From Cyanobium sp. Aljojuca 7A6 (GTDB lineage Bacteria > Cyanobacteriota > Cyanobacteriia > PCC-6307 > Cyanobiaceae): 64,000 bases of DNA. Positions 54,608 through 63,883 of the stretch are shown piece by piece (position 1 is the stretch's first letter; each line of letters begins with the position of its first letter). The notes under the pieces were generated by a model. That model was not told where the DNA came from. It saw nothing but the letters and a program-made list of their open reading frames with translations, and made no database searches. A program made the translations under genes and the position numbers. The stretch is taken from the NCBI RefSeq assembly GCF_024346455.1, contig NZ_JAGQCY010000011.1:50255-114254 (forward strand), given 5' to 3'.

Positions 54608-57247
54608 TTAGCATGCGTCCAGCCGAAGACAACGGCGCTGGACCGCCCCCAGCACCAAGGGCAGGCCGAGGGACTCGCCCAGCCAGTGGCGCAGATGTTC
54701 GGGTCGCAGGCTGCGGCCCTGGGGATCCACGGCGGCCTCCAGATCCAGCACCTGCATCGCCCCTTCCGGACCCCGGGCCTCCAGCGGCGCCGGGCGGAGG
54801 TCGAGCAGGTAGGGGCGGCAGTCGCGCTGGCGGGGTCGGCCCTTCTTGTCCTGGTCCTGCCAGGGCAGGGTGGTGGCGTCCACTAACGCGGCGATGGCCG
54901 CTGACCACTGGGACGGTGCCGGAGCCGGCTGATCCGGCGCCGGAAGCAGGGCGATCCGCCAATGGGCGGTGCGGATCTGCTGGGCCAGGCCGGGGGTCGC
55001 CAGGGGCACCGCCTGCACCGAGAGCAAGGTCAGCTCGGGGCTGAGTTCCGCCTGGAGGCGCTGGCGGGCCATCTCTGGGTCGACCGGGGCGGCGAAGTCA
55101 AGATCGAGCCACTCGCCCAGGCCCTCCACCCCCAGGGGCAGGGGCAGCGCCACCTGCAGCCGGGGCAGGGGGTGGAATCCGCCCGTGAAACTCACCGGCA
55201 AACCGCTGCGCCGCAGGGCGCGCTCCAGCATCCGCAGGGTGTCCAGATGGCTGATCAGGGCCAGGGAGCCGGTCTTGGCGAAGCCGAAGCGCAGCCGGCA
55301 GACGCGTTCGCTGGCGGGCGCCCGCGCCGGGATCGGCGGCGGAACCGGGGGGGGCGGGATCACCACGTTGTGGCCAAGCTCGGGGCCGCAGACGCCGCAG
55401 CTGCTGCAACCGTCGAAGGAGCAATCCGGCACCACGGCGGCCGCCAAGGCCCGGCGGAGGTCCTCGGCCAGCCAGGCCTTGTCGACGCCGGAATCGATGT
55501 GGTCCCAGGGAAGGGGCTGGCGGCAGAAGGCCTCGAGGTCGCCCGTGGCAAAGGCCTCCGCCGCACTCCAGCCGCCCATCTCCAGGGCGCGATAGGAGCC
55601 CCCCAGGCCGGCGGCCTCGATGGCGCCGGTCCAGGCGGCATGGGTGCGATCGGCGGATTCGAACCAGGCGTCCAGCCCCGCCCCAGCCCGCCAGGCCGCC
55701 GCGATCACCGGCGCCAGTCGCCGATCCCCACGACCCACGAAGTCCTCCACCGCCGACAGGCGCACGTCGGTGAAGTTCGTCTTGAGGCCCCGCAGGGGCC
55801 GCAGGGCGTCACGCAGCAACTGCTGCCGGCGACGGAATTCCGCCGTCGACACGCTGTGCCACTGGAACGGCGTGTGGGGCTTGGGGGTGAAATTGCTGAT
55901 CGTGATGTTGAGCTGCAACCGGCCCAGATCCCGGCACTGCTGCTGCAACGCCCGACAGGTGTCGACGATGCCGAGCACATCGGCGTCGGTCTCGCCCGGC
56001 AGACCGATCATGAAATAGAGCTTCACCCGGCTGTAGCCGTTCTCCATGGCGGTGCGGATGCCGCGCAGCAGTTCCGCATCGGTGAGCCCCTTGTTGACGA
56101 TGTCCCGCAGACGCTGGGTGCCGGCTTCGGGGGCAAAGGTGAGCCCGGCCCGGCGGGTGCCGCCGAGAATGTGGGCGATGGAATCGTCGAAGCGGTCGAC
56201 CCGCTGGCTGGGCAGGGTGAGGCTGACGTTGTGCTCCGCCAGCCGGTTGCGCAGCTCCACCCCCACCGCCGGCAGGGACAGGTAATCACTGCAGCTGAGC
56301 GACAGCAACGAGAAGTCGCTGTAGCCGGTGCGCCGCATGCCCTCCTCCACCGCCTCGATCACCGCCTCGGGCTCCACATCCCGGGCCGGGCGCGTCAACA
56401 TCCCCGGCTGGCAGAAGCGGCAGCCGCGGGTGCAGCCGCGGCGGATCTCCACGGTGAGCCGGTCGTGCACCGTTTCGATGTGGGGAACCAGGCCCATGGC
56501 GTAGTGGGGCATGGGGGTGGCCGTGCGCCGCTGGATCCGGGGGGCCAGGCCAGGCTCCAGTGGCAGCAGGCTCACGCCATCAGGCCCCGGCGCGTACAGG
56601 GCCGGCACGTAGACCCCCGGCAGTTCGGCCAGATCCCGCAGCAGGGCCCGGCGGCCCAGGCCGGCGGCCCTGCCCTCGGCCACCACCAGGCCGATCTCGG
56701 GCAGCAGCTCCTCCCCATCCCCCAGGGCCAGGAAATCGAAGAACGGCGCGAAGGGCTCCGGGTTGCCGGTGGCGGTGGGACCACCGGCGAAGATCAGCGG
56801 CGCTGCCGCCGGATCGTCCAGGGGGAGGTCGCCCCGGTCGGCGGCCAGGATCGGGAGGCCGGCCAGATCCAGCATCTCCAGGATGTTGGTGCCACCCAGT
56901 TCGTAGCTGAGGCTGAAGCCGAGGATGTCGAAGGCCGCCAGGGGCCGGTGGCTTTCCACCGCGAACAGGGGCGCGCCCCGCTGCCGCAGCCGGGCCGCCA
57001 GATCGGGCGCCGGCAGGTAAGCACGGTCGCAGAGCTGGCCGGGGACGGCATTGAGGATGGAATAGAGCAGCACGTGGCCGAGGTTGCTGGCGCCGACCTC
57101 GTAGACCTCCGGATAGGTGAGGGCCCAGCGCACCCGGGCCGCCGACCAGTCCCGGTCCTCCACCCCCCGCTCGTTGCCCAGGTAGCGGGCCGGCCGGGAG
57201 ATGGTGCTGTCCACCAGCGCGGCGAAGTCGATCGGCGCAACGGTCAA
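54608..57247 (-). CDS. Two-module B12-binding-type radical SAM protein with DUF2344 domain
   Basis: An 879-residue protein. Residues 1-190 are the region before the radical SAM core (ARYLGNERGVEDRDW, YPEVYEVGASNLGHVLLYSI). Residues about 250-500 are the radical SAM domain, cluster motif CTRGCRFC. Cysteines in CSFDGCSSCGVCG near 610 may bind a second cluster. Residues about 650-879 are a DUF2344 domain (LRFGFAKTGSLALISHLDTL, FTGGFHPLPRLQVALPLPLG). The two parts are separate adjacent genes in some bacteria, often next to rng/rne, and this gene also precedes rne. The substrate is unknown. The start is probably TTG at 57245-57247 (TVAPIDFAALV); the frame is open further but overlaps dapL. Confidence 0.85.
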   Translation of the reverse strand: MTVAPIDFAALVDSTISRPARYLGNERGVEDRDWSAARVRWALTYPEVYEVGASNLGHVLLYSILNAVPGQLCDRAYLPAPDLAARLRQRGAPLFAVESHRPLAAFDILGFSLSYELGGTNILEMLDLAGLPILAADRGDLPLDDPAAAPLIFAGGPTATGNPEPFAPFFDFLALGDGEELLPEIGLVVAEGRAAGLGRRALLRDLAELPGVYVPALYAPGPDGVSLLPLEPGLAPRIQRRTATPMPHYAMGLVPHIETVHDRLTVEIRRGCTRGCRFCQPGMLTRPARDVEPEAVIEAVEEGMRRTGYSDFSLLSLSCSDYLSLPAVGVELRNRLAEHNVSLTLPSQRVDRFDDSIAHILGGTRRAGLTFAPEAGTQRLRDIVNKGLTDAELLRGIRTAMENGYSRVKLYFMIGLPGETDADVLGIVDTCRALQQQCRDLGRLQLNITISNFTPKPHTPFQWHSVSTAEFRRRQQLLRDALRPLRGLKTNFTDVRLSAVEDFVGRGDRRLAPVIAAAWRAGAGLDAWFESADRTHAAWTGAIEAAGLGGSYRALEMGGWSAAEAFATGDLEAFCRQPLPWDHIDSGVDKAWLAEDLRRALAAAVVPDCSFDGCSSCGVCGPELGHNVVIPPPPVPPPIPARAPASERVCRLRFGFAKTGSLALISHLDTLRMLERALRRSGLPVSFTGGFHPLPRLQVALPLPLGVEGLGEWLDLDFAAPVDPEMARQRLQAELSPELTLLSVQAVPLATPGLAQQIRTAHWRIALLPAPDQPAPAPSQWSAAIAALVDATTLPWQDQDKKGRPRQRDCRPYLLDLRPAPLEARGPEGAMQVLDLEAAVDPQGRSLRPEHLRHWLGESLGLPLVLGAVQRRCLRLDAC

Positions 57248-57346
57248 GGCCAGGGCCTGCAGGCTGGGAACCGATGGTAGGCAGGCCGCACCGCGGCATA
57301 GGAAGATGCCGCCACGCCCAGCCGCCACGCCTTCCGCTTCCCTCCC

Positions 57347-58573
57347 ATGGTTCAGGTCAACGACAGCTATCTCAAGCTCAAGGCGGGCTATCTGTTTCCC
57401 GAGATCGCCCGACGCGTCAAGGCCTTCAGCGAGGCCCATCCCGAGGCGGCCGTGATCCGCCTCGGCATCGGCGACGTCACCGAGCCCCTGCCGGCGGCCT
57501 GCCGCGAGGCGATGAAGCAGGCCATCGAGGCCATGGGCACCCGGGAGGGCTTCCACGGCTATGGCCCGGAGCAGGGCTACGCCTGGCTGCGGGAGGCCAT
57601 CGCCCGCCACGACTTCCAGTCCCGCGGCTGCGAGGTGAGCGCTGAAGAGATCTTCGTCTCCGACGGCTCCAAGTGCGACAGCAGCAACATCCTCGACATC
57701 CTCGGGGCCGGCAACCGCATCGCCGTCACCGATCCGGTCTACCCGGTGTACGTGGACAGCAACGTGATGGCAGGCCGCACCGGCGAAGCCGACGATGGCG
57801 GCCGCTACGGGGGCCTCACCTACCTGCCGATCACCGCGGCCAACGGCTTCGTTGCCCCCCTGCCGGAGCAGCCGGTGGATCTGATCTACCTCTGCTTCCC
57901 CAACAACCCCACCGGCGCGGTCGCCACCCGGGAGCAGCTGCAGCAGTGGGTGGACTACGCCCTGGCCCACGGCGCCCTGATCCTGTTCGACGCCGCCTAC
58001 GAGGCGTTCATCTCTGATCCGGAGCTGCCCCACTCGATTTACGAGATCGAGGGGGCGCGCCGCTGTGCGATCGAGTTCCGCTCCTTCTCCAAGAACGCCG
58101 GCTTCACCGGCACCCGCTGCGCCTTCACCGTGGTGCCCCGGGGACTCACCGGCACCACGGCCACCGGCGAGCCGGTGGAGCTGTGGGGGCTCTGGAACCG
58201 GCGCCAGAGCACCAAGTTCAACGGGGTGAGCTACATCGTGCAGCGGGGCGCCGAAGCCGTGTACTCGCCGGAAGGCCAGGAGCAGGTGCGGGCCCTGGTG
58301 AGCTTCTACATGGAGAACGCGGCCATCATCCGCCGCGAACTGGCGGCCGCCGGGCTGCAGGTCTACGGCGGCGAGCAGGCCCCCTACGTCTGGATCAAGA
58401 CGCCAGAAGGGCTGGATTCCTGGGGCTTCTTCGATCATCTGCTCGGCCAGGCCCATGTGGTGGGCACCCCCGGCAGTGGTTTCGGAGCCGCCGGGGAAGG
58501 CTATTTCCGCTTGTCGGCCTTCAACTCCCGCGCCAACGTCGACGAGGCGATGCGGCGGATCCGGGCTCTTTAG
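57347..58573 (+). CDS. dapL: LL-diaminopimelate aminotransferase
   Basis: A 408-residue PLP aminotransferase that makes LL-diaminopimelate directly from tetrahydrodipicolinate, the short lysine/peptidoglycan route of cyanobacteria and plants. Motifs: [17 protein letters not shown] at the start, [36 protein letters not shown], and the PLP lysine in [15 protein letters not shown]. The length is right for DapL. It is divergent from the radical SAM gene with about 100 bp between starts and is followed by clpS. Confidence 0.96.
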   Translation: MVQVNDSYLKLKAGYLFPEIARRVKAFSEAHPEAAVIRLGIGDVTEPLPAACREAMKQAIEAMGTREGFHGYGPEQGYAWLREAIARHDFQSRGCEVSAEEIFVSDGSKCDSSNILDILGAGNRIAVTDPVYPVYVDSNVMAGRTGEADDGGRYGGLTYLPITAANGFVAPLPEQPVDLIYLCFPNNPTGAVATREQLQQWVDYALAHGALILFDAAYEAFISDPELPHSIYEIEGARRCAIEFRSFSKNAGFTGTRCAFTVVPRGLTGTTATGEPVELWGLWNRRQSTKFNGVSYIVQRGAEAVYSPEGQEQVRALVSFYMENAAIIRRELAAAGLQVYGGEQAPYVWIKTPEGLDSWGFFDHLLGQAHVVGTPGSGFGAAGEGYFRLSAFNSRANVDEAMRRIRAL

Positions 58574-58602
58574 AGTTGGCCCTAATGAGGACCGGAGCGG
58601 CC

Positions 58603-58935
58603 ATGCCCATGACCATCCCGGCGGCGACCGAAACCCCCACCCGATCGCCGGGGGGCGCCGCCGTGATCGAGAAGGCTCCGGAGCGGGTGCGCAAGACCTC
58701 GCCCCGCTACAAGGTGCTGCTTCACAACGATCCGGTGAACAGCATGGAATACGTGGTGAACACCCTGCGCCAGGTGGTCCCGTCCCTGAGCGAACAGGAT
58801 GCCATCGCCGTGATGCTGGAAGCCCACAACACCGGCGTGGGGCTGGTGATCGTCTGCGATCTGGAGCCGGCGGAGTTCTACAGCGAAACCCTCAAGGCCA
58901 AGGGCCTCACCAGCACGATCGAGCCGGAGGCCTGA
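58603..58935 (+). CDS. clpS: ATP-dependent Clp protease adaptor ClpS
   Basis: A 110-residue adaptor that delivers N-end-rule substrates to ClpAP/ClpCP. The core is RYKVLLHNDPVNSMEYVVNT with the N-degron pocket residues and AHNTGVGLVIVCDLEPAEFY. The ATG at 58603 is chosen because GGAG lies five bases upstream; ATGs at 58585 and 58609 are possible. The stop is immediately followed by the GTG of the next gene. Confidence 0.95.
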   Translation: MPMTIPAATETPTRSPGGAAVIEKAPERVRKTSPRYKVLLHNDPVNSMEYVVNTLRQVVPSLSEQDAIAVMLEAHNTGVGLVIVCDLEPAEFYSETLKAKGLTSTIEPEA

Positions 58936-59808
58936 GTGGCTGTCTCCCCGGAGATTCCGCAAGGCCGGCACGGTCCCCGCTGGATGGGGACCCTCCTCTA
59001 CGTGCCAGTGCTCTACGGGCTGGGTTGGCTGTTGGTTCGGCCCCTGGGCAGCCTCGCCCCAGGGCTACGCCCCGATCAGGTGAACCTGGCCGGGGCGATG
59101 GTGTCCCTACTGCTGCTGCTGCTGTCCTTGCCACTGCGGTTGCGGCGGGCCTGGGGGGAATCCCATCCCTGGCGCGCCCTGGGAGTGGTGGCCCCACCGC
59201 TGGCGATCCTGGGGGCCTTCGGGCGAGGGCTGCTGACGTCCCTGGTGCTGCTGGCCCTGGTGGTGGGTGCCCTGCTGACCCTGGGCGGCGCTCGCTGGAT
59301 CGGCCCAGCGGGCCTGGAAGGGGGCGAGAGGCTCAACGCCCTGGCCCTGCTGGTGGGGGTGGGCTTCGCCGAGGAATTGGTCTTTCGCGGCTGGTTATGG
59401 GGCGAACTGCAGCGGCTGTTGGCGCCTCGACGGGCGCTGCTGCTGCAGGCAGCCATCTTTGCCTTGGTGCACCCCTGGAGCAGTGCCGGCCTGATGGGAG
59501 CGGTGGGGCTGCTCGGTGGCCTGGTCCTGCTGGGGCTGAACCTGGCCCTGCTGCGCCGGAGCGATCAAGGGATCCTCTGGGGGGCGGTCGGCCTGCACGG
59601 CGGACTGGTGGGGGGCTGGTTCGCCCTGCAGGCGGGCCTGGTGGAGCTGCTACCCAACGCACCCCCATGGCTGGCGGGACCAGGCGGCAGCCAGCCCAAT
59701 CCGATCGGCGGGCTGGTGGGATGGGTGGGTCTGGGGGGAATGCTGGCTCTGAGGGCCTGGCGGAAGAGGCGGTGCCGAGAGGACGACATACCCAACACCA
59801 ACGGTTGA
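58936..59808 (+). CDS. CPBP family intramembrane glutamic endopeptidase
   Basis: A 290-residue membrane protein with about eight spans. The catalytic signature of CPBP/CaaX-type proteases is present: FAEELVFRGW (EExxxR, from about residue 143), the second motif around IFALVHPW, and a third at VGLHGGLVGG. In cyanobacteria these proteins are mostly of unknown substrate. The GTG start abuts the clpS stop codon (TGA-GTG), so translation is probably coupled, and a link with proteolysis is consistent with that. Confidence 0.88.
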   Translation: MAVSPEIPQGRHGPRWMGTLLYVPVLYGLGWLLVRPLGSLAPGLRPDQVNLAGAMVSLLLLLLSLPLRLRRAWGESHPWRALGVVAPPLAILGAFGRGLLTSLVLLALVVGALLTLGGARWIGPAGLEGGERLNALALLVGVGFAEELVFRGWLWGELQRLLAPRRALLLQAAIFALVHPWSSAGLMGAVGLLGGLVLLGLNLALLRRSDQGILWGAVGLHGGLVGGWFALQAGLVELLPNAPPWLAGPGGSQPNPIGGLVGWVGLGGMLALRAWRKRRCREDDIPNTNG

Positions 59809-59929
59809 CGGTCCCCCAGAGTTCGTAACCAGTCACCCAAGCCCTTCCGGACCATCACAAGGGGCACTGACCCGGGGGCTTCAGTGAAAAGCAGGCTGCC
59901 GGCCTGTGACCCAACAAACCTGAGGGAAC

Positions 59930-61897
59930 TTACAGGACGAAGTCGGCGGCATTGAAGTTCTGCAACCCATTCACCTGGATGGTGAATTCGGCTATTGAGG
60001 CATCCGTGGTGTTGCCTTCCACAATGGTGTTGGTGCCGTCCTGGAAGTAACGCAACTGACCCGCAGCCGAGAATGCTGCGGTGCCGATGAAGGAGAAGCG
60101 CTGGTTGCCATTCAAAACGGTGTTCGCATCAATGGCAGAGAGATCAATTCTATCTCCACCGACCAAGCCTGCACCTGCGAAGTCCGTTATTACATCGCGA
60201 GTCGCAGCAGTTGTACCAGAGTCGGCAACGGAATCATAAAAGAAGATGTCATTCCCGAGACCACCCGTCAGCACATCCACCCCCAAACCACCAAACAGAG
60301 AATCATTGCCGCCGGCCCCATCCAACGTGTCATTACCCCCCAATCCACCATTCAACCTGTTATTATTACTGCCACCTGTGAGTGAATCATCTCCAGTACC
60401 ACCATTCGCACTTTCGATGCCGGCGATAGACGAAAAACCAGAGGCCGTACCGGTCGCCAGATTGACAACAACATTGGCTGTCGAACTGTAAATCAATCTG
60501 TCATTCGTACCCGTACCAAGATTCGCCGATATCGATTCGATGCTGGCGATGGCTCCACCCTCCACGCTGGTGATCGCCAACCCATCAAAACCGACGGTAA
60601 GCGTTTGATTGCCCGTACCAGATGTCAATACCAACGTATCGAAGTCGTCTCCCCCATCCATGACATCCACACCATCGGAGCCAACGGTGTAGTTGAGGGT
60701 GTCATTGCCAGCCCCACCCCTCACGGTGTCGTCGCCGGTGCCGCCGGTCAGGGTGTCGTTCCCCGCCCCCCCCAGCAGGACATCGTTCAGGTCACCGGTG
60801 GAAATGGAATCATTGCCGTCATCGCCGCTGACCCAGTCGGCGAAGCCGGCGGCAAGGGTGAGGGTGTCGTTGCCCTGCCCACCGGCGGTGAGCTTGGTGA
60901 AGGACGCTCCATTGACGGTGGAGGTCCCGACCAGGCTCACGAACTTGTTAACGCCCGGGTCAACGTATTTGAGAGCAAGGCCCGGTCCGCTGAAGACGTT
61001 GGTGCCACTCAGGACAGGTAGCACCCCGACGGTGGGGCCGTTGATGCGAAGGCCAAAGCCATCGGCAACGGTCGAAAACGTGTTCGATGTCAGCGTAATG
61101 AGCTTGTTGACATCGTAAAGATCGAGATAGGAGCCATTTTCAAACTTGTTTCCGACCAGCGTGGCTTCGACATTGCCCAGACGGTTGCCCGTGGGGCGCA
61201 CCACGGCCTGATTTGCGGAGCGGGTGAAGGTGTTGCCTGAGATCTGAACCGAACCGGAGGCAACGGATCCGGCGAAGTTGGTGATGTTGAAACTGCTCAG
61301 GAAACCAGCTTCATCGAAAGTGCTGTCGAGAATCTGGACCTTGCCGTTGTTGTTCCAGCTGTGCAGGAAGGCACTGCCCCCGGATCCGGTCAAGGGATCG
61401 AATCCAGACTGCCCGTTCAGCGTGACCGTGACATCCTCCAGGGTCAGATCCGCCGTGATCGGTGCAGTGGCCGAAAAGGAGGTCAACGACATGTAAAGGT
61501 TGCCGTTGCCGTTCCAACCTGTGTGGGTGCCGCTGAAGGTGACATCACGGATCAGGAACGCACCGGCAGAAGTTGCGCTCAGAAGGGCTCCACCATCGGA
61601 GAGACCGCCTGCGGTGTACTCCAGGGTCAGGTTCGCGACGGTGCCGGGCCCGTTGTTGGAGCCATCTACGTTCCTCTGGTAGATGCGGGTGTCCTTGATG
61701 ATGGTGCCCGCCTCGGAGGTGCCGATCACGGCGTAGCCGGAGGCCCGGACCACCCCAGAAACGGAGGTCTGCTTGGCCAGCGAACGGACTGAGGCGTAGG
61801 TGCCATCCTCGAGCAGAAGGATGTCCCCTGCTGCCGCCGCATTGATGGCCTGACGGAGTGTGGGGGTTCCGAGAGGGGTGTCGTTGATGGTGGCCAT
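59930..61897 (-). CDS. Beta-helix RTX calcium-binding secreted protein
   Basis: A 655-residue protein. Residues 1-330 look like a right-handed parallel beta-helix of the pectate-lyase/polymorphic-outer-membrane type (LRQAINAAAAGDILLLEDGT, GTIIKDTRIYQRN, ISGNTFTRSANQAVV). Residues 350-540 carry RTX nonapeptides (GGQGNDTLTL, GGAGNDTLTGGTGDDTVRGG, GGLGNDIFFYDS). The last 100 residues resemble the serralysin C-terminal domain (VITDFAGAG-GGDRIDLSAID) and end FNAADFVL, a usual type I secretion tail. No catalytic residues stand out; adhesion or a polysaccharide role is possible. The central part (60.1-60.7 kb) is poorer in GC than the ends. Confidence 0.85.
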   Translation of the reverse strand: MATINDTPLGTPTLRQAINAAAAGDILLLEDGTYASVRSLAKQTSVSGVVRASGYAVIGTSEAGTIIKDTRIYQRNVDGSNNGPGTVANLTLEYTAGGLSDGGALLSATSAGAFLIRDVTFSGTHTGWNGNGNLYMSLTSFSATAPITADLTLEDVTVTLNGQSGFDPLTGSGGSAFLHSWNNNGKVQILDSTFDEAGFLSSFNITNFAGSVASGSVQISGNTFTRSANQAVVRPTGNRLGNVEATLVGNKFENGSYLDLYDVNKLITLTSNTFSTVADGFGLRINGPTVGVLPVLSGTNVFSGPGLALKYVDPGVNKFVSLVGTSTVNGASFTKLTAGGQGNDTLTLAAGFADWVSGDDGNDSISTGDLNDVLLGGAGNDTLTGGTGDDTVRGGAGNDTLNYTVGSDGVDVMDGGDDFDTLVLTSGTGNQTLTVGFDGLAITSVEGGAIASIESISANLGTGTNDRLIYSSTANVVVNLATGTASGFSSIAGIESANGGTGDDSLTGGSNNNRLNGGLGGNDTLDGAGGNDSLFGGLGVDVLTGGLGNDIFFYDSVADSGTTAATRDVITDFAGAGLVGGDRIDLSAIDANTVLNGNQRFSFIGTAAFSAAGQLRYFQDGTNTIVEGNTTDASIAEFTIQVNGLQNFNAADFVL

Positions 61898-61985
61898 GGG
61901 TGAGGGGAGCGCTTGGGGGAAGCCTGGGGTGGAGAAGGCTTGCAGGACAGGCGCCTGAAACCAGTGCGGTGCCGCTTGGAACCGG

Positions 61986-61991
61986 ATATTA
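61986..61991 (-). promoter_or_regulatory. Candidate -10 box of the beta-helix RTX gene
   Basis: TAATAT on the minus strand in an AT-rich patch about 90 bases upstream of the start codon at 61897. No -35 box of normal spacing was found. The rest of 61898-62106 shows nothing else. Confidence 0.3.
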
Positions 61992-62106
61992 CCTTAAAAT
62001 TTCCGAAGCAGCCGTCTACGCGTCATCTTGACAGGCTGACGTCATGGCGTCTTTTCCAAAGGACCTTCCCCATCTTCTCGTCTCCGCCTTTCCTGCCCCC
62101 CCTGAT

Positions 62107-63678
62107 TCAGCGCACCGCCGTTGCCAGCGCCCGGCGCCCTTCGACCGGAGCCCGCAGTGCCTCCTCCAGGGGGGCCACGCCGTACTCCCTCTCCAGCAGG
62201 GCCATCACGGTGCGGCCGAAATCGGCCGGGTTGCGCTCGAAGGCCTCCAGACAGATCCGGCCAAACACCCGCCCCATGGGCTCTGGGTTCCAGAGCAGCT
62301 TGCGGGCTGTCCAGGGCATCAGGCTCATGGGGTCGTAGCCGGGTTTCAGCATCCCCTGATCGAAGGCGTACTGCTCCAGGTGGGTGTGGGGTTGAAGCCC
62401 GATGAAGAAGATGGCCGGCTCCACCTTGTCGGCACCGAAGATGCTCTCCAGTTCCCGGTGGTAGGCGATCGTCTGGCGGATGGTCTCGGGCCGTTCATCG
62501 ATCACGTTGAACGAGTAGTTGACGGACACATGCTCGCGGAACCCGGCCGCCGCCAGCAGGCGGCAGCTCTCCAGCACCGTGCGCAGGTTGTAACCCATGC
62601 GCATCTTGCGAACGAGCTCCTGGGATCCTGAGGTGATGCCGATCTCGAAATAGCTCATGCCCGTGGCCACCATCAGTTGGGCCAGCTCGGCGTCCAGGTT
62701 GTCGGCACGGATGTACGCGGCCCAGCGGATATCCAGGAGGCCCTCCAGCTGAATGGCCCGCAGCAGCTGCTTGGCATCGTCGATGTAGCGCCGGGCCGGG
62801 ATGAACTGCGCATCGGTGAACCAGAAGCCCCGCACGCCACGGTCGTACAGCTGCCGCATCTCTCTCACCACCTCATCGATGGGGTTGACGCGCACAGCCT
62901 TGCCTTCCACCACGGTGTAGACGCAGTAACAGCAGTTGTGGGGGCAGCCGCGCTTGGTCTGGACCCCGACGTAGAAGTCGCCGCCGTCGAGGTACCAGTT
63001 GAGCTGGGGCCAGATCGAGGCGATGTAGGCATAGTCGCAGGCGGTTTTCTCCAGACCCGCCGGTTGCTCGTGAATCAGGCCCGGGCGGGGGGCTTCCCCC
63101 ACCACGTAACAGCGCTCCGCCTGCAGCGACTGGCCGCGGATCAGCTTCTCCAGTAGTCCTTCCCCCTCCCCCACCGACACCACGGAACCGGTGGGCAGGC
63201 CGCGGCCCAGCTGCTCGTAGAACACACTCACCGCCCCGCCGCCGATCACCACCCGGGCCCCGGGGTTGTGCCGGCGGGCGCGCCGCAGGCCCCGCCGCAC
63301 CAGCCGCAGATTGCGCCACAGCTCTCCGTAGTAGGAGCCCATCAGCCGCAGCCCGCCGAGCGCCCCGCGCAGGCGCTTGAGCGGATTGGAGGAATAGAAG
63401 ACCTCGAAGGAGTTCTGCAGCGGGTTGCCGCCCCGGCCATCCACCGGCGCATAGATCTGGATGTCCCGCCAGGAAAACACCAGCAGGGTGGGGCGGAACT
63501 GATCCACCGCCTCCAGCAACACCCGCTGGACATCGAGCAGGGGCACGGCCGCCAGGTCAAGGATGCGCTGGGGCAGAGCGGGGAAACACTTGTGCAGGTG
63601 ATCGGCCAGGTAGATGGGGCCAATCGGAAAGATCGGGTTGCAGGGCAGCCGCACCAGCAGCACCCGTTGGTCGCTCAC
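62107..63678 (-). CDS. B12-binding-type radical SAM protein next to psbA
   Basis: A 523-residue protein. Residues 1-190 resemble a cobalamin-binding-like Rossmann region (VLLVRLPCNPIFPIGPIYLA, GGGAVSVFYEQLGRGLP, VSVGEGEGLLEKLI) but without an evident DxHxxG motif. Residues 215-440 form a radical SAM domain with the cluster motif GCPHNCCYC (CxxxCxxC). In marine Synechococcus a homologous protein beside psbA is, from memory, annotated as a photosystem II high-light acclimation radical SAM protein; the reaction is not known. It is divergent from psbA with 205 bp between starts, which suggests a linked control by light. Confidence 0.82.
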   Translation of the reverse strand: MSDQRVLLVRLPCNPIFPIGPIYLADHLHKCFPALPQRILDLAAVPLLDVQRVLLEAVDQFRPTLLVFSWRDIQIYAPVDGRGGNPLQNSFEVFYSSNPLKRLRGALGGLRLMGSYYGELWRNLRLVRRGLRRARRHNPGARVVIGGGAVSVFYEQLGRGLPTGSVVSVGEGEGLLEKLIRGQSLQAERCYVVGEAPRPGLIHEQPAGLEKTACDYAYIASIWPQLNWYLDGGDFYVGVQTKRGCPHNCCYCVYTVVEGKAVRVNPIDEVVREMRQLYDRGVRGFWFTDAQFIPARRYIDDAKQLLRAIQLEGLLDIRWAAYIRADNLDAELAQLMVATGMSYFEIGITSGSQELVRKMRMGYNLRTVLESCRLLAAAGFREHVSVNYSFNVIDERPETIRQTIAYHRELESIFGADKVEPAIFFIGLQPHTHLEQYAFDQGMLKPGYDPMSLMPWTARKLLWNPEPMGRVFGRICLEAFERNPADFGRTVMALLEREYGVAPLEEALRAPVEGRRALATAVR

Positions 63679-63883
63679 GGCTCGCGCGGCTCGATGGGGT
63701 GGTTGGACGCTAACAAGCTTGTCCTGACCGCCGGTGGCCGGACGGAAGCACAGCTTTTCTTCATGAAGGCATCGCTCACACTCCGCAACACTCTGTTACA
63801 GTAGCTCCAGGTGGGATTCCGCCTCTACCTCCTTCATCGGTTCGGCGTTACGGCGCTGTCCGTTGTTACCTTTTCTCGCACTC
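63679..63883 (+). promoter_or_regulatory. Shared upstream region of psbA and the radical SAM gene
   Basis: This 205-base divergent gap must hold the psbA promoter. A possible -10 is TACAGT (63797-63802) about 80 bases before the psbA ATG, as part of GTTACAGT, which resembles one HLR1 unit; no proper -35 or second HLR1 unit is clear. No strong ribosome binding site precedes the psbA ATG. Confidence 0.4.

Noticed and set aside
57271..58456. Upstream extension of the radical SAM gene frame to 58456
   Set aside because: It would run antisense through the whole of dapL, a certain gene; the conserved N-terminus begins at about 57247.
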